Part shown: positions 1-7,366 of the stretch, piece after piece
Layout: every line of letters starts with the position of its first letter
Numbering within the stretch: the first letter of the stretch is position 1
Source: Dehalococcoidia bacterium
GTDB taxonomy: Bacteria; Chloroflexota; Dehalococcoidia; Tepidiformales; Tepidiformaceae
Direction of reading: 5' to 3'
DNA length: 64,000 bases
NCBI GenBank assembly: GCA_020432045.1
Contig: JAGQHB010000045.1
Coordinates: 1 to 64,000 of the forward strand
Notes under the pieces: model-generated
Seen by the model: only the letters and a program-made list of their open reading frames with translations
Databases searched by the model: none
Told to the model about the DNA's origin: nothing
Program-made: the position numbers and the translations under genes

Positions 1-940
1 GGACGGTTGCGTGGGCGTCCTGGAGGGATTGGGAACCTCGGGCGTTGGCGAGCGCTTCGACGGCTATCGTGAGGTGGTCGCGGCGGAATTCTTCGGCGAC
101 GAGGGTGGCAGCGATAGCGTGGAGGCCGGGGCGACGGCTGGCGACGAGTGCGGTGACAGCGAAGTGATAGACGTCGAGTGAGACGGTCCGGAGCCAGCGG
201 ACAACATCGCCGGTGATTAGCGGCTCACCATCTTCGCTGGCGACGAGGAGGTCGACGAGGGCGGCGTGGATGGCATCGTCGCTGGCGGTGCTGAATCGCT
301 CTATGAGCGAGGGGAGAACGGATGCGGAAACGTCGCCGAGCTGCCGGATGCACTCAGCGACCACTTCGGAGGGTGCAGACCAATCGAGCGTGGCTGCCAT
401 GTAGAGCGGCTCATGGCAGCCGGCGGCACCAAGGACCCGGGCGGCGGTGAGCGCGGGTTCGCCGGTGAGCAGGGATATGCGCGATGGGTTCGAAGCTTCA
501 GCGAGCAGGCGCGTGGCTACGAGGCTGGCCGTAGCGGGGTCGAGGTCGACCAAGGTGATGGCGGCGGCGGCACGAAGTTCGAGGGCTGCAGGACCGTTTG
601 GGGTGACTTCGTAGGTGGCGGCGGCGCGCAGCACGAGGGCCAGGTCAGCGGGGCTGGCGACAGGACGGAGCGCCTTGAGGATCGCCGCCCGCAGAGCGCC
701 ACCGCTATCCAGCTTCTTGCGGTCAGCTTCGACGGCGTTGTAGGCGGCGACGAGGTGGTCGTGGGCATCTGCCAGCGGATGCCTCTCGAGGATCGCAGCA
801 ACCGAAAAGAGGATGCCGGGGCTTAGCGGCAGATCGAGCGCCTCGAGAGCGGCATGCGCCTGGGCCGGCGGGTCGGCTTTCAGTGCTGCGAGGCGATCGA
901 GCGTGCGCCGAACCTGCGCTTCGGAGAGCCGGGCCGCCAT
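1..940 (-). CDS. HEAT-repeat-like helical protein, 3' end cut by window edge
   Basis: An open frame runs leftward from the ATG at 938-940 to the window edge without a stop, about 313 codons, so the C-terminus is missing. The protein (starting MAARLSEAQVRRTLDRLAAL) is rich in Ala and Leu and reads as successive amphipathic helix pairs, the look of a HEAT/ARM-type solenoid. No catalytic motif is visible. Such proteins are usually scaffolds, but the family cannot be named from this sequence. Its codons carry G or C in most third positions, like the neighbours. It lies 41 nt after the HAD gene on the same strand and may be the last gene of the rfbDC operon. Confidence 0.75.
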   Translation of the reverse strand, partial: MAARLSEAQVRRTLDRLAALKADPPAQAHAALEALDLPLSPGILFSVAAILERHPLADAHDHLVAAYNAVEADRKKLDSGGALRAAILKALRPVASPADLALVLRAAATYEVTPNGPAALELRAAAAITLVDLDPATASLVATRLLAEASNPSRISLLTGEPALTAARVLGAAGCHEPLYMAATLDWSAPSEVVAECIRQLGDVSASVLPSLIERFSTASDDAIHAALVDLLVASEDGEPLITGDVVRWLRTVSLDVYHFAVTALVASRRPGLHAIAATLVAEEFRRDHLTIAVEALANARGSQSLQDAHATV

Positions 941-981
941 GCATTACTCCTGTCGGGGCCAGAACGGAATTGTCGCCGATC

Positions 982-1368
982 TTATCCGTCGCGCAGGAAG
1001 ACCTGGAACTCCTCGTAGGCACGCCACATTTCGCGGTCTTCGACAAACGGCTTACCGGCAGGAAAGACCAGCGTGCCGCGGAAGGCCTTCGTAATGTCTT
1101 CGTGGTCATCGACGACGTAGTCGGGGACGTGCGGGACCCCGAGCTCTGAAAGGCGCTCGTGATGGTCATGAAGCGGCTTCCAGTGGCAGTCCCTGATGTG
1201 GTCATGCAAATCAAAGCGGCGGACGATTTCCCAACGGGGGCCGTAGCCGCTCCAAAGATAGACCGTGTGTCCGTCGCGGTTCAGTTGTTCAAAGACGTCG
1301 TGAACATGTGGGCGCAGTTTCACGTCCCAGGTGATCAGGGTGTCGTCGACGTCGAAAAAGATATTCAC
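982..1368 (-). CDS. HAD-superfamily hydrolase, small
   Basis: 128 aa, GTG start. The N-terminus has HAD motif I (DVDDTL, residues 6-11), with the nucleophile Asp and the acid/base Asp two residues later. A late acidic motif (VVDDHED) fits motif IV for Mg2+ binding. Motif II is probably the WSG stretch near residue 39. No large cap domain is present, so this is a minimal HAD phosphatase whose substrate cannot be inferred. It follows rfbC by 42 nt on the same strand, so it may be co-transcribed with the dTDP-rhamnose genes. A phosphatase acting on sugar-nucleotide intermediates is possible but is only a guess from position. Confidence 0.8.
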   Translation of the reverse strand: MNIFFDVDDTLITWDVKLRPHVHDVFEQLNRDGHTVYLWSGYGPRWEIVRRFDLHDHIRDCHWKPLHDHHERLSELGVPHVPDYVVDDHEDITKAFRGTLVFPAGKPFVEDREMWRAYEEFQVFLRDG

Positions 1369-1410
1369 GGGCGAACTCTGGCGGTGATGAGCGTGGCGCG
1401 CAAGTTCTTG

Positions 1411-1983
1411 TCAGCGACGCGGCTCAAATCGGAACGCGGGCGACTGCTGGTACTGAGCGAACGATGGGGCATCCGCATCCCGGGCTGAGAGCACGGGCTC
1501 AGTGATCGGCCAGCGAATGCCGATGCCGGGATCGTCCCAGCGGATGGAGCCCTCGGTCTCCGGGGCATAGAACGAAGAACAGCGGTATTGGACCTCGCTG
1601 CCTTCTTCGAGCGCGAGAAATGCGTGGCCGAACCCAGTCGGGACGTAAAGCTGGTGCTTGTTCGCGGGGTTGAGTTCCACTGCCACCCACCGGCCGAAGC
1701 GGGGCGACCCGGCACGAAGGTCGATGGCGACATCAAGAATCGTCCCGGCCGTGCAACGAACCAGCTTGGCCTGAGGCTGGCGGAAATCCTGGTAATGGAT
1801 GCCGCGCAGGACGCCACGAGCGGAACGGGAATGATTGTCCTGGACGAATTCGTCTGTGATGCCGTGGGCGCGGTACTGGTCACGGTGATAGGTCTCAAGG
1901 AAGAAGCCGCGTTCGTCGGCGATAAAGTCTGTCTCGACGAGGAGGACTTCCGGGAGTTCCGTGGGCGTGACGCGGACTTCCAT
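1411..1983 (-). CDS. rfbC: dTDP-4-dehydrorhamnose 3,5-epimerase
   Basis: 190 aa, usual length for the cupin-fold RmlC family. It epimerises C3 and C5 of dTDP-4-keto-6-deoxyglucose on the way to dTDP-L-rhamnose. Family signatures visible are DERGFFLETYH near residue 23, GVLRGIHYQ carrying the catalytic His, and GFGHAFLAL further on. The ATG at 1981-1983 overlaps the rfbD stop by one base, so the two are translationally coupled. rfbA and rfbB, which make the substrate, are not in this window. A rhamnose-containing surface polymer or glycolipid is the likely use. Confidence 0.95.
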   Translation of the reverse strand: MEVRVTPTELPEVLLVETDFIADERGFFLETYHRDQYRAHGITDEFVQDNHSRSARGVLRGIHYQDFRQPQAKLVRCTAGTILDVAIDLRAGSPRFGRWVAVELNPANKHQLYVPTGFGHAFLALEEGSEVQYRCSSFYAPETEGSIRWDDPGIGIRWPITEPVLSARDADAPSFAQYQQSPAFRFEPRR

Positions 1984-2846
1984 CAGGCTGACACCCCGGC
2001 GGACTGGCGGCGGGCGTTCACGTAGCGGTCGAGCCCGTCGCGCCAGTGGGGGAGCGCTGCGACGCGAGTAGAGCCAAGGGCACTGAAGGCGGGACGGCGC
2101 ACGGGCCCGCCGTAGGTCTCAGCAGTCACGGGTTGCGGGCGCTGCGACACGCCGGAGAGTTCGAAGATTGCCGAAGCGAACTCATGCCATGAGCAGGAAC
2201 CGGCGGCCACGAGGTGAACGACGCCTTCCGTGCCCGAACGGATGATGTCCAGAAGCGCGGGGGCGACGTCCAGCGTATTCGTTGGCGACGTCACCTGGTC
2301 GGCGATGACGTTGGGGGACGCGCCACTGGCGGCGAGCCGGCACATGGTCTCGACGAAGTTGCCGCCCTTCCCCGAGGCGCCGGCGGCACCATAAATGGCA
2401 GAGAGGCGGACGATGGTGGAGCGTGGACAGCCCTGGGCCGCGAGATCTTCGCCCGCAAGCTTGGACGCGCCGTAGACATTCAGCGCGCGGCGGGCATCGC
2501 CCTCGACATATGGCGAAGGCTTCGTGCCATCAAACACGTAGTCGGTGCTGATCTGGATGAGATGCGCGTTGGCGGTCGCGGCCGCGCGGGCAGCGTGGAG
2601 CGCTCCGAGCGCATTCACCGCAAAGGCAGAGGCGGGATCCTCCTCGCAGCCGGGAAGGTTCGTCCAGGCCGTGGTGTTGACGACGAGGGCGGGACGGAGG
2701 CGAGCGACGAGATCGGAGACAGCACGGTAGTCTTCGATGCGGGCGTCCCGGCGTGTCGCAGACACGACATCCTCGCCCTGAGCCCGCCAATGGCGGACGA
2801 GATCAGAGCCCAGCTGCCCATTGGCGCCGAGGACGAGGATTCGCAT
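1983..2846 (-). CDS. rfbD: dTDP-4-dehydrorhamnose reductase
   Basis: 287 aa from the ATG at 2844-2846, chosen because the protein then begins MRILVLGANGQLG, the Rossmann NADPH-binding motif expected at the N-terminus. The frame stays open further upstream, but that stretch is low-complexity and overlaps the preceding gene. Other extended-SDR features are STDYVFDG and the catalytic YGASK (YxxxK). It catalyses the last step to dTDP-L-rhamnose. It shares one base with rfbC downstream and lies 16 nt after the small acidic protein gene upstream. Confidence 0.95.
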   Translation of the reverse strand: MRILVLGANGQLGSDLVRHWRAQGEDVVSATRRDARIEDYRAVSDLVARLRPALVVNTTAWTNLPGCEEDPASAFAVNALGALHAARAAATANAHLIQISTDYVFDGTKPSPYVEGDARRALNVYGASKLAGEDLAAQGCPRSTIVRLSAIYGAAGASGKGGNFVETMCRLAASGASPNVIADQVTSPTNTLDVAPALLDIIRSGTEGVVHLVAAGSCSWHEFASAIFELSGVSQRPQPVTAETYGGPVRRPAFSALGSTRVAALPHWRDGLDRYVNARRQSAGVSA

Positions 2847-2862
2847 CTGGTTCCCGGTACTG

Positions 2863-3276
2863 CTAGGTGTTTGCGGGAGTGGTGTTCTCTTCGGACTCAG
2901 AAGTGGCTCCCGCGTCCTCGTGGAGATCATCGTCATCTTTGTCGTCGTCGCCACGCTTGAGGAAGCCTTTGAGGCGACCAGCGACCTTGCCACCGACCTC
3001 ACCGATCTTTTCGCCAGCCTGGGAAGCAACGGGAGCGATGCGGTCCTTGGCTTCACCGAGGGCTTCCTTGCCCTTTTCGGCTACAGGCCCGATCTTCTCC
3101 CGCGCATCGCCGATACGGTCACGGAGATCGCTCGAACCGGTGTCGGTGCTGAGCAGCCCTTTGACATCGGCGGGGTTGTCTTTCAGGAATCCAAGGACTG
3201 CATCGACGGCGGCTTCTGCCTGGGTGGCGTCAATGCCGGCCTTTTCGGTAACGAGTTCGACGATCTGTTCTTTCAT
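2863..3276 (-). CDS. small acidic helical protein, unknown function
   Basis: 137 aa from the ATG at 3274-3276, preceded by GAGAGG as ribosome-binding site. Residues 1-45 form a compact helical domain (KAGIDATQAEAAVDAVLGFL) resembling small helical domains of the DUF937/DUF2780 kind; I am not certain which. Residues 50-105 are a long charged helix with KIG/KEALGEAKDR-type repeats, like LEA or apolipoprotein-like helices. The tail is an Asp/Glu-rich disordered segment. No transmembrane helix or signal peptide is seen. It lies between the HerA-like gene (44 nt upstream) and rfbD (16 nt downstream) on the same strand. A stress or surface-binding role is possible but unproven. Confidence 0.75.
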   Translation of the reverse strand: MKEQIVELVTEKAGIDATQAEAAVDAVLGFLKDNPADVKGLLSTDTGSSDLRDRIGDAREKIGPVAEKGKEALGEAKDRIAPVASQAGEKIGEVGGKVAGRLKGFLKRGDDDKDDDDLHEDAGATSESEENTTPANT

Positions 3277-3319
3277 TGGTTCAATCCTCTCCGCTTGGTA
3301 CCTCTCCGTGTAGTCAAGG

Positions 3320-5596
3320 TCAGTACACCCAGACGATATCGTATCGGATGAGCGAGACATCGGTCTTTGAAGGTTTGACGACGCGCTGTTCGAAGCGCGT
3401 GGTGTCGATGGCGCCGAGCGCCGAAATCTGGCCCTCGAGTTCGGCGATCTCCAGTTCGAGCTTCTCCTTGCGCTGCGCGGCGGTGCCCTCCATGCGGTTC
3501 TTGCTGAGGACACTATTGAGGCCGCCGGTACGCACGGTCCTGGTCTTCTTCGTGAAGAGACCGATGTTGCTGAGGATGGCACTGCCGATGCTGGCCCACT
3601 TTTCCATACGGCGACCGCTGAGTTCCTGCTCCTTGATGCCGAGGTCGGCGCGCTTCCTGGCGAGGCGCTCTTCCAGGGTGCGGCGCCTGGCGTCAACCTT
3701 TTCGGTGGTAGCGAGACGGCTGGCAAACGCGTCTTCACCCTCGCCAAGAATGCCCCATTGGCGGGTGGCGGGGTCGTAGAGGAAGGTCGCTTCGAAGCGG
3801 TCGTCGAGGCGATCGCTGAGGACACGTTCGATGGCGCGGGCACCGCCAGACTGGATGAACGCGGGGAGATCAGCAAAGCGGAGTCCGGGCGGGACGTCGG
3901 CGTCCAGGGATGATTCGGCCATTTCGCCGGGTTCCTGTTCGAGCATCTGGCCAGCAGCGACAGCCGGGTCGAGCCGGAACGACATCTCGCGAACCTCTTC
4001 CGCGGTGGTTGAGCCACCAGCGCGATACCGGGCCGCAGCTTTGACAAACAGGTAGGGCTCGGCGATATCGCCGCCATACCTGCGCACGAAACGCGGGGCG
4101 AGCGGCGCCGGTAGCGGCGGGACCGCAGTGACGGGGCGTGATGCCGGGGCCGGTGCTTGTGTTGGGGCCTGGGCGGGCGCCGGTGCAGATGCGACAACTG
4201 ATCCGGGCGATGTTATGGCGAGCGGTCCGAGGCGTTTGATCTCATCACGCGTAATTGGGCCACGAAGATATGACATCGCCCAGCGTGAATTGACGAGTGC
4301 GGGAGCCTTGCGATGGATGTCGTGGACGAGGAAGACGCGCTTTTGAACGCCGCCAATGAGTTCTTTGAAGTTGAACTGGCTTGAGGAATCGGCGAGCGCG
4401 GATTCGATGCCCTGGCGGACGCGCTCCTGGTCCTGCGTGGTTTGGAGGCGGCCAATGGCCCAGAAGCCCATGTTGGAGAGGCCCTTGTAGTCGAGATCGA
4501 CTGGATTCTGGGTGGAGAGGAGGACGCCCACACCGTAGGCGCGTGCCTGTTTCAGGAGCGTGAGGAGCGGCTTCTTCGTTGGGGGGTTCGCGGTCGGGGG
4601 GAAGTAGCCAAAGATCTCATCCATGTAGAAGAGGCAGCGCAGTTCGCCGGTACCGGGCTGCTTCCGCATCCATGTTTTCAGCTTGTTGAGGATGAGCGCG
4701 GTGACGAAGATGCGCTCCTCGTCGTCGAGGTGGGCGGTGTAGACGATAGAAAGCTGCGGGATGCCATCGGGAGAGCGGACCCACTGCTCGATGTCGATGG
4801 TGTCGCCTTCGCGCCAGGGCTCGAAGCGCGGGGAAGCAACGAGGTTGTTGAGCGCGAACATGAGCGCGTTGCGGTCCTTCTGCGGGAAGAACGCTTCGAC
4901 GGGCAGCGCGCCGACTTTTTCGAGTGGCGGGTTCGCCACCTGGCCGATGAGGCTTTCGAGCGTCAGGCTTTCGCCTCTGCGCCATGCAGCCTCGACGAGA
5001 TTGAAGAGAAGGATGTATTCACGGCTGGCGACCGGGTCGGCGTCCACCTGGATGAAGCCGAGGATGCCGGTGATGATCGCGTCGATCTCGTCGCGGAGCT
5101 CCTCTTCATTGGCTTCGAAGTCGATGCCGGGCCAATCGAGCGAATCGATAAGGTTGAGACCGATGCCAGCGGAGGTACCGGGGGTGAACACCTTGACGCG
5201 GCGGCCCGCGGTGTAGGCGGAAACGTCGGCAGGAGAGATATCCCAGTCAGCGAGACCCTTTTGCCACATGGCCGCGGTGGAGGCTGCAACCTCTGCGAGC
5301 GATTTGCCTTCACGGGCGGCATCGTCGCGGTCGATCCATGGTTCGAACTGGGCCGGTTCGAGGCGATCGAACGCAAGTGCGAGGTTGGCCATATCGCCCT
5401 TGGGATCGATGACGATGACGGGTACCTTCGCCTTGAGGAGTTCCTCGATGATGCAGACGGAGAGACCGGTTTTCCCGGAGCCGGTCATGCCGATGACGAT
5501 GCCGTGGGTGGTGAAGTCAGAAGGATCGACCAGAAACGGATCCCCGAGCACCTTCGATTTGGCATCGAAGGACTTACCAATGTAGAGGTCAGGCAC
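3320..5596 (-). CDS. HerA/VirB4-type ATP-binding protein (DUF87/DUF853-like)
   Basis: 758 aa, GTG start. Walker A is GMTGSGKT at residues 36-43. A first acidic strand follows (PVIVIDPKGD) and a Walker B-like CLFYMDEIF sits near residue 325, with a sensor-like LSTQNPVD about 40 residues later. This order is typical of the HerA/FtsK fold ATPases annotated as helicase HerA-like or DUF853 proteins. Pro/Ala-rich linker residues around 470-490 separate the ATPase from a C-terminal half with a coiled coil (roughly residues 640-730, alternating EEL/KRA-type charged heptads). The partner NurA-type nuclease is not adjacent. Role in DNA or protein translocation is inferred from the family only. Confidence 0.85.
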   Translation of the reverse strand: MPDLYIGKSFDAKSKVLGDPFLVDPSDFTTHGIVIGMTGSGKTGLSVCIIEELLKAKVPVIVIDPKGDMANLALAFDRLEPAQFEPWIDRDDAAREGKSLAEVAASTAAMWQKGLADWDISPADVSAYTAGRRVKVFTPGTSAGIGLNLIDSLDWPGIDFEANEEELRDEIDAIITGILGFIQVDADPVASREYILLFNLVEAAWRRGESLTLESLIGQVANPPLEKVGALPVEAFFPQKDRNALMFALNNLVASPRFEPWREGDTIDIEQWVRSPDGIPQLSIVYTAHLDDEERIFVTALILNKLKTWMRKQPGTGELRCLFYMDEIFGYFPPTANPPTKKPLLTLLKQARAYGVGVLLSTQNPVDLDYKGLSNMGFWAIGRLQTTQDQERVRQGIESALADSSSQFNFKELIGGVQKRVFLVHDIHRKAPALVNSRWAMSYLRGPITRDEIKRLGPLAITSPGSVVASAPAPAQAPTQAPAPASRPVTAVPPLPAPLAPRFVRRYGGDIAEPYLFVKAAARYRAGGSTTAEEVREMSFRLDPAVAAGQMLEQEPGEMAESSLDADVPPGLRFADLPAFIQSGGARAIERVLSDRLDDRFEATFLYDPATRQWGILGEGEDAFASRLATTEKVDARRRTLEERLARKRADLGIKEQELSGRRMEKWASIGSAILSNIGLFTKKTRTVRTGGLNSVLSKNRMEGTAAQRKEKLELEIAELEGQISALGAIDTTRFEQRVVKPSKTDVSLIRYDIVWVY

Positions 5597-5606
5597 AGAC
5601 TACCCC

Positions 5607-5624
5607 CCGGGCAGGACTGCCCGG
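5607..5624. terminator. GC-rich hairpin between HhH gene and HerA-like gene
   Basis: Perfect 7-bp stem CCGGGCA/TGCCCGG with a 4-nt loop, lying between the stop of the helix-hairpin-helix gene and the GTG of the HerA-like gene. It lacks a T-run, so terminator function is weakly supported. Confidence 0.35.
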
Positions 5625-5698
5625 CTGTGCCGTGGGCCTTGCGCATCCAGCCGGGCAGGAGAACGCGCTCGCAAGGATCAGGGCCGGCCGCCGGGTAG

Positions 5699-6103
5699 CT
5701 AGTACGTCACCGCAGGCGGAAGCGTCTTTGCACCGGCAACCCAGGATTCCACGGCACTGAGGGCCGGAGGACGCCGGACGAGCTTTTTCGCGGCGTTGAC
5801 CTCGAGCATTTTCGCGTGGAGGTTGTCGGCGCGGCGCGTCGCCAGCTCTTTGACAGTGTCGACGCCAGCACTTTCGAGCAGATCGGAGTATTCGGAGCCG
5901 ACGCCTCGGATTCGCATGAGGTCGGAGCGATTGACCCATTCAAGGATTTTGCGGCCATCGATTCCGGACCGCGAGGCAATGTCTTTGCGGCCGGCAGGCG
6001 AAGCCCCAGCTTTGAGCAGGGCTTCAGTCGTCTTGATACCGGCCGCGGTGAGCTTTTCGGCGAAGACCGGGCCGATCCCTTCGATATCAATGATTTTGGC
6101 CAT
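5699..6103 (-). CDS. stand-alone helix-hairpin-helix (DUF4332-type) protein
   Basis: 134 aa from the ATG at 6101-6103, chosen for the AGGGGTG ribosome-binding site just upstream. Two helix-hairpin-helix units are visible: DIEGIGPVFAEKLTAAGI near residue 6 and LMRIRGVGSEYSDLLESAG near residue 62, the DUF4332 pattern. Such units bind DNA non-specifically or mediate protein contacts. The whole protein aligns end to end with the last ~135 residues of the NuoG-like protein at 60161-63088 (shared LEWVNR, DLMR, AGVDTVKEL and a matching Ala-Lys-Thr C-terminus). It is therefore a free copy of a domain that is also fused to a redox subunit. It is followed by the HerA-like ATPase on the same strand. Confidence 0.88.
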   Translation of the reverse strand: MAKIIDIEGIGPVFAEKLTAAGIKTTEALLKAGASPAGRKDIASRSGIDGRKILEWVNRSDLMRIRGVGSEYSDLLESAGVDTVKELATRRADNLHAKMLEVNAAKKLVRRPPALSAVESWVAGAKTLPPAVTY

Positions 6104-6241
6104 CGAACACCCCTTTTCGGTGGGGCTAGTAGGCGGGCTACTGCTGCCGGGAATGGTACACCGGGAATGCGGTTCAGCAATGCGGCACGGGCATGGAATT
6201 TCGCGTGCGTCAGACACGCGTGTGAGGCATTCCCGCGACGA

Positions 6242-6865
6242 TCAGGCTGACGGCGCGGCGGCGATCATAAGGCTGCTTACGGCCGCGAGTTGGGCGTCTG
6301 TATCGAACTCCGGGTCGAGCATGCGGACTATCCGTGCCCCCAGCCAGAATGCATAGAGAGCTTCGGCGAGGTGGTTGGCGTTTACGGCTTCCGGGAGCCG
6401 CCCGCTGGACTGAACGGCGTAGAGCATGGAAGCAAGTCCGCGGATGATGTGCCGATGCTCGCTATTGGCCGCGTCACGTAGCGGCTGGTCGCCGGACCGG
6501 GTCACTTCCAAGAAGTTTTCGAGCATGATACGGGTGTGGGCGGCGGCCTCAGGAGTGCCGAGGTCTTCGAAGCTCTGCGCTGCCACGGCGTAGAAAGCCG
6601 CCATGGGGTCGGGGGACTCAGCGGCGCGCTGCCCCCAGAGGTCAGCGATCTGGGCCGCACCCTCCTTGAAGCATGCGTGAGCGAGATCCTGCTTGCTCGG
6701 GAAGTAGCGGTAGATTGCACCGGCGGATATACCGGCCGCATCGGCGATATCGGCCATAGTGGCCGATGCGATGCCGCATTCGCCAAAGACCCGGGCCGCA
6801 GCTTCGAGGATGCTGCGCCGGCGCGCTTCGATGTGCTCTTCGGTCACCCTTGCCACGTCTTCCAC
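6242..6865 (-). CDS. TetR-family transcriptional regulator
   Basis: 207 aa. The N-terminal HTH (residues about 12-60) contains ATMADIADAAGISAGAIYRYFPSK-type residues, the hallmark of TetR proteins. The C-terminal helical ligand-binding domain is variable, so the inducer is unknown. It is divergent from the MMPL exporter gene and the small ORF at 7076. A perfect 30-bp palindrome lies just upstream of its own ATG, and related half-sites lie in front of the divergent unit. Autoregulation plus control of the exporter is the obvious reading, the common arrangement for drug or lipid efflux systems. Confidence 0.93.
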   Translation of the reverse strand: MEDVARVTEEHIEARRRSILEAAARVFGECGIASATMADIADAAGISAGAIYRYFPSKQDLAHACFKEGAAQIADLWGQRAAESPDPMAAFYAVAAQSFEDLGTPEAAAHTRIMLENFLEVTRSGDQPLRDAANSEHRHIIRGLASMLYAVQSSGRLPEAVNANHLAEALYAFWLGARIVRMLDPEFDTDAQLAAVSSLMIAAAPSA

Positions 6866-6888
6866 CTCCTGCGCACCCTGCCCGGGCC

Positions 6889-6918
6889 GGTGTCAGTGAA
6901 TGGCCATTCACTGACACC
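6889..6918. promoter_or_regulatory. 30-bp perfect palindrome, probable TetR operator
   Basis: Every base of 6889-6903 pairs with 6904-6918. The core 6897-6910 is TGAATGGCCATTCA. It sits 24 nt upstream of the tetR start codon, where repressor binding would block tetR transcription. Confidence 0.8.
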
Positions 6919-7026
6919 TCTATTCGAACGGTTGGCAGGTAGCAGCGTCAAGTGTGTGTTTCTTTACGCAGATGAACCGGGCTCCGCCGTTTGGCGGAGT
7001 TGCGAGGTGGGAGCCACATGTTAACG

Positions 7027-7040
7027 TGAATGAATATTCA
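7027..7040. promoter_or_regulatory. imperfect TetR half-site pair
   Basis: TGAATGAATATTCA matches the TGAATG-nn-CATTCA core of the 6897-6910 operator with one mismatch, and contains the perfect 10-bp palindrome 7031-7040. It lies 36 nt before the ATG of the small ORF at 7076. Confidence 0.55.
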
Positions 7041-7044
7041 GTCA

Positions 7045-7062
7045 GATGAACGTACGTTCATC
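7045..7062. promoter_or_regulatory. 18-bp perfect palindrome, second TetR-type operator
   Basis: 7045-7053 pairs perfectly with 7054-7062. The core 7047-7060 is TGAACGTACGTTCA, the same TGAAyG-nn-CrTTCA form as the tetR-proximal operator. It lies 13 nt before the ATG at 7076. Confidence 0.7.
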
Positions 7063-7075
7063 CATGGAGGACTTA

Positions 7076-7273
7076 ATGTACTCTCCCTCTCTCTTCAACC
7101 TGCTCGCCGAGGATTTCCGCCGGGATCGAATGAATTCGCGGCGTGAATTCGGCAACCGCCCTTCCCGCCTCGCGGCGATCCTGGATCACTTCACGCGGCA
7201 CGGGGCCGAGGCGACAAACGAGACGCCACTGCCGCCGGTCCGCCCGTCGCGACCCGTTTCGCTCCGGGACTGA
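7076..7273 (+). CDS. small protein between TetR operators and MMPL exporter
   Basis: 65 aa from the ATG at 7076-7078, chosen because GGAGGA lies 6 nt upstream; an upstream in-frame ATG at 7046 falls inside the 18-bp palindrome and is less likely. The sequence (MYSPSLFNLLAEDFRRDRM then a basic, Pro-rich tail) has an amphipathic N-terminal helix and no membrane span. I do not recognise it. Its position, with a good ribosome-binding site directly behind two TetR-type operators and a hairpin right after its stop, suggests an expressed first gene of the exporter transcript. It may be a small regulatory or accessory peptide. Confidence 0.6.
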   Translation: MYSPSLFNLLAEDFRRDRMNSRREFGNRPSRLAAILDHFTRHGAEATNETPLPPVRPSRPVSLRD

Positions 7274-7274
7274 T

Positions 7275-7301
7275 GTCCGAAGGCCTGTTCGGCCTTCGGA
7301 C
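7275..7301 (+). terminator. hairpin after the small ORF
   Basis: An 11-bp perfect stem (7275-7285 with 7291-7301) and 5-nt loop begins 2 nt after the stop of the small ORF. There is no T-run. It could be a weak terminator or an RNA-stability element between the small ORF and the exporter gene. Confidence 0.5.
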
Positions 7302-7366
7302 GGACGGCGCAACACACGGAAACCAATAGCCTGCTTGAGAACCACATTGCCGGGAGCAACCCTGTC

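Noticed and set aside
213-826. Plus-strand open frames in the first kilobase
   Set aside because: They mirror the minus-strand HEAT-like gene (start 940) and lack a start signal or any recognisable fold; the minus frame has helical repeats and continues to the edge.
4442-5698. Long plus-strand frame opposite the HerA-like gene
   Set aside because: High-GC antisense shadow of a coding frame with clear ATPase motifs on the minus strand.
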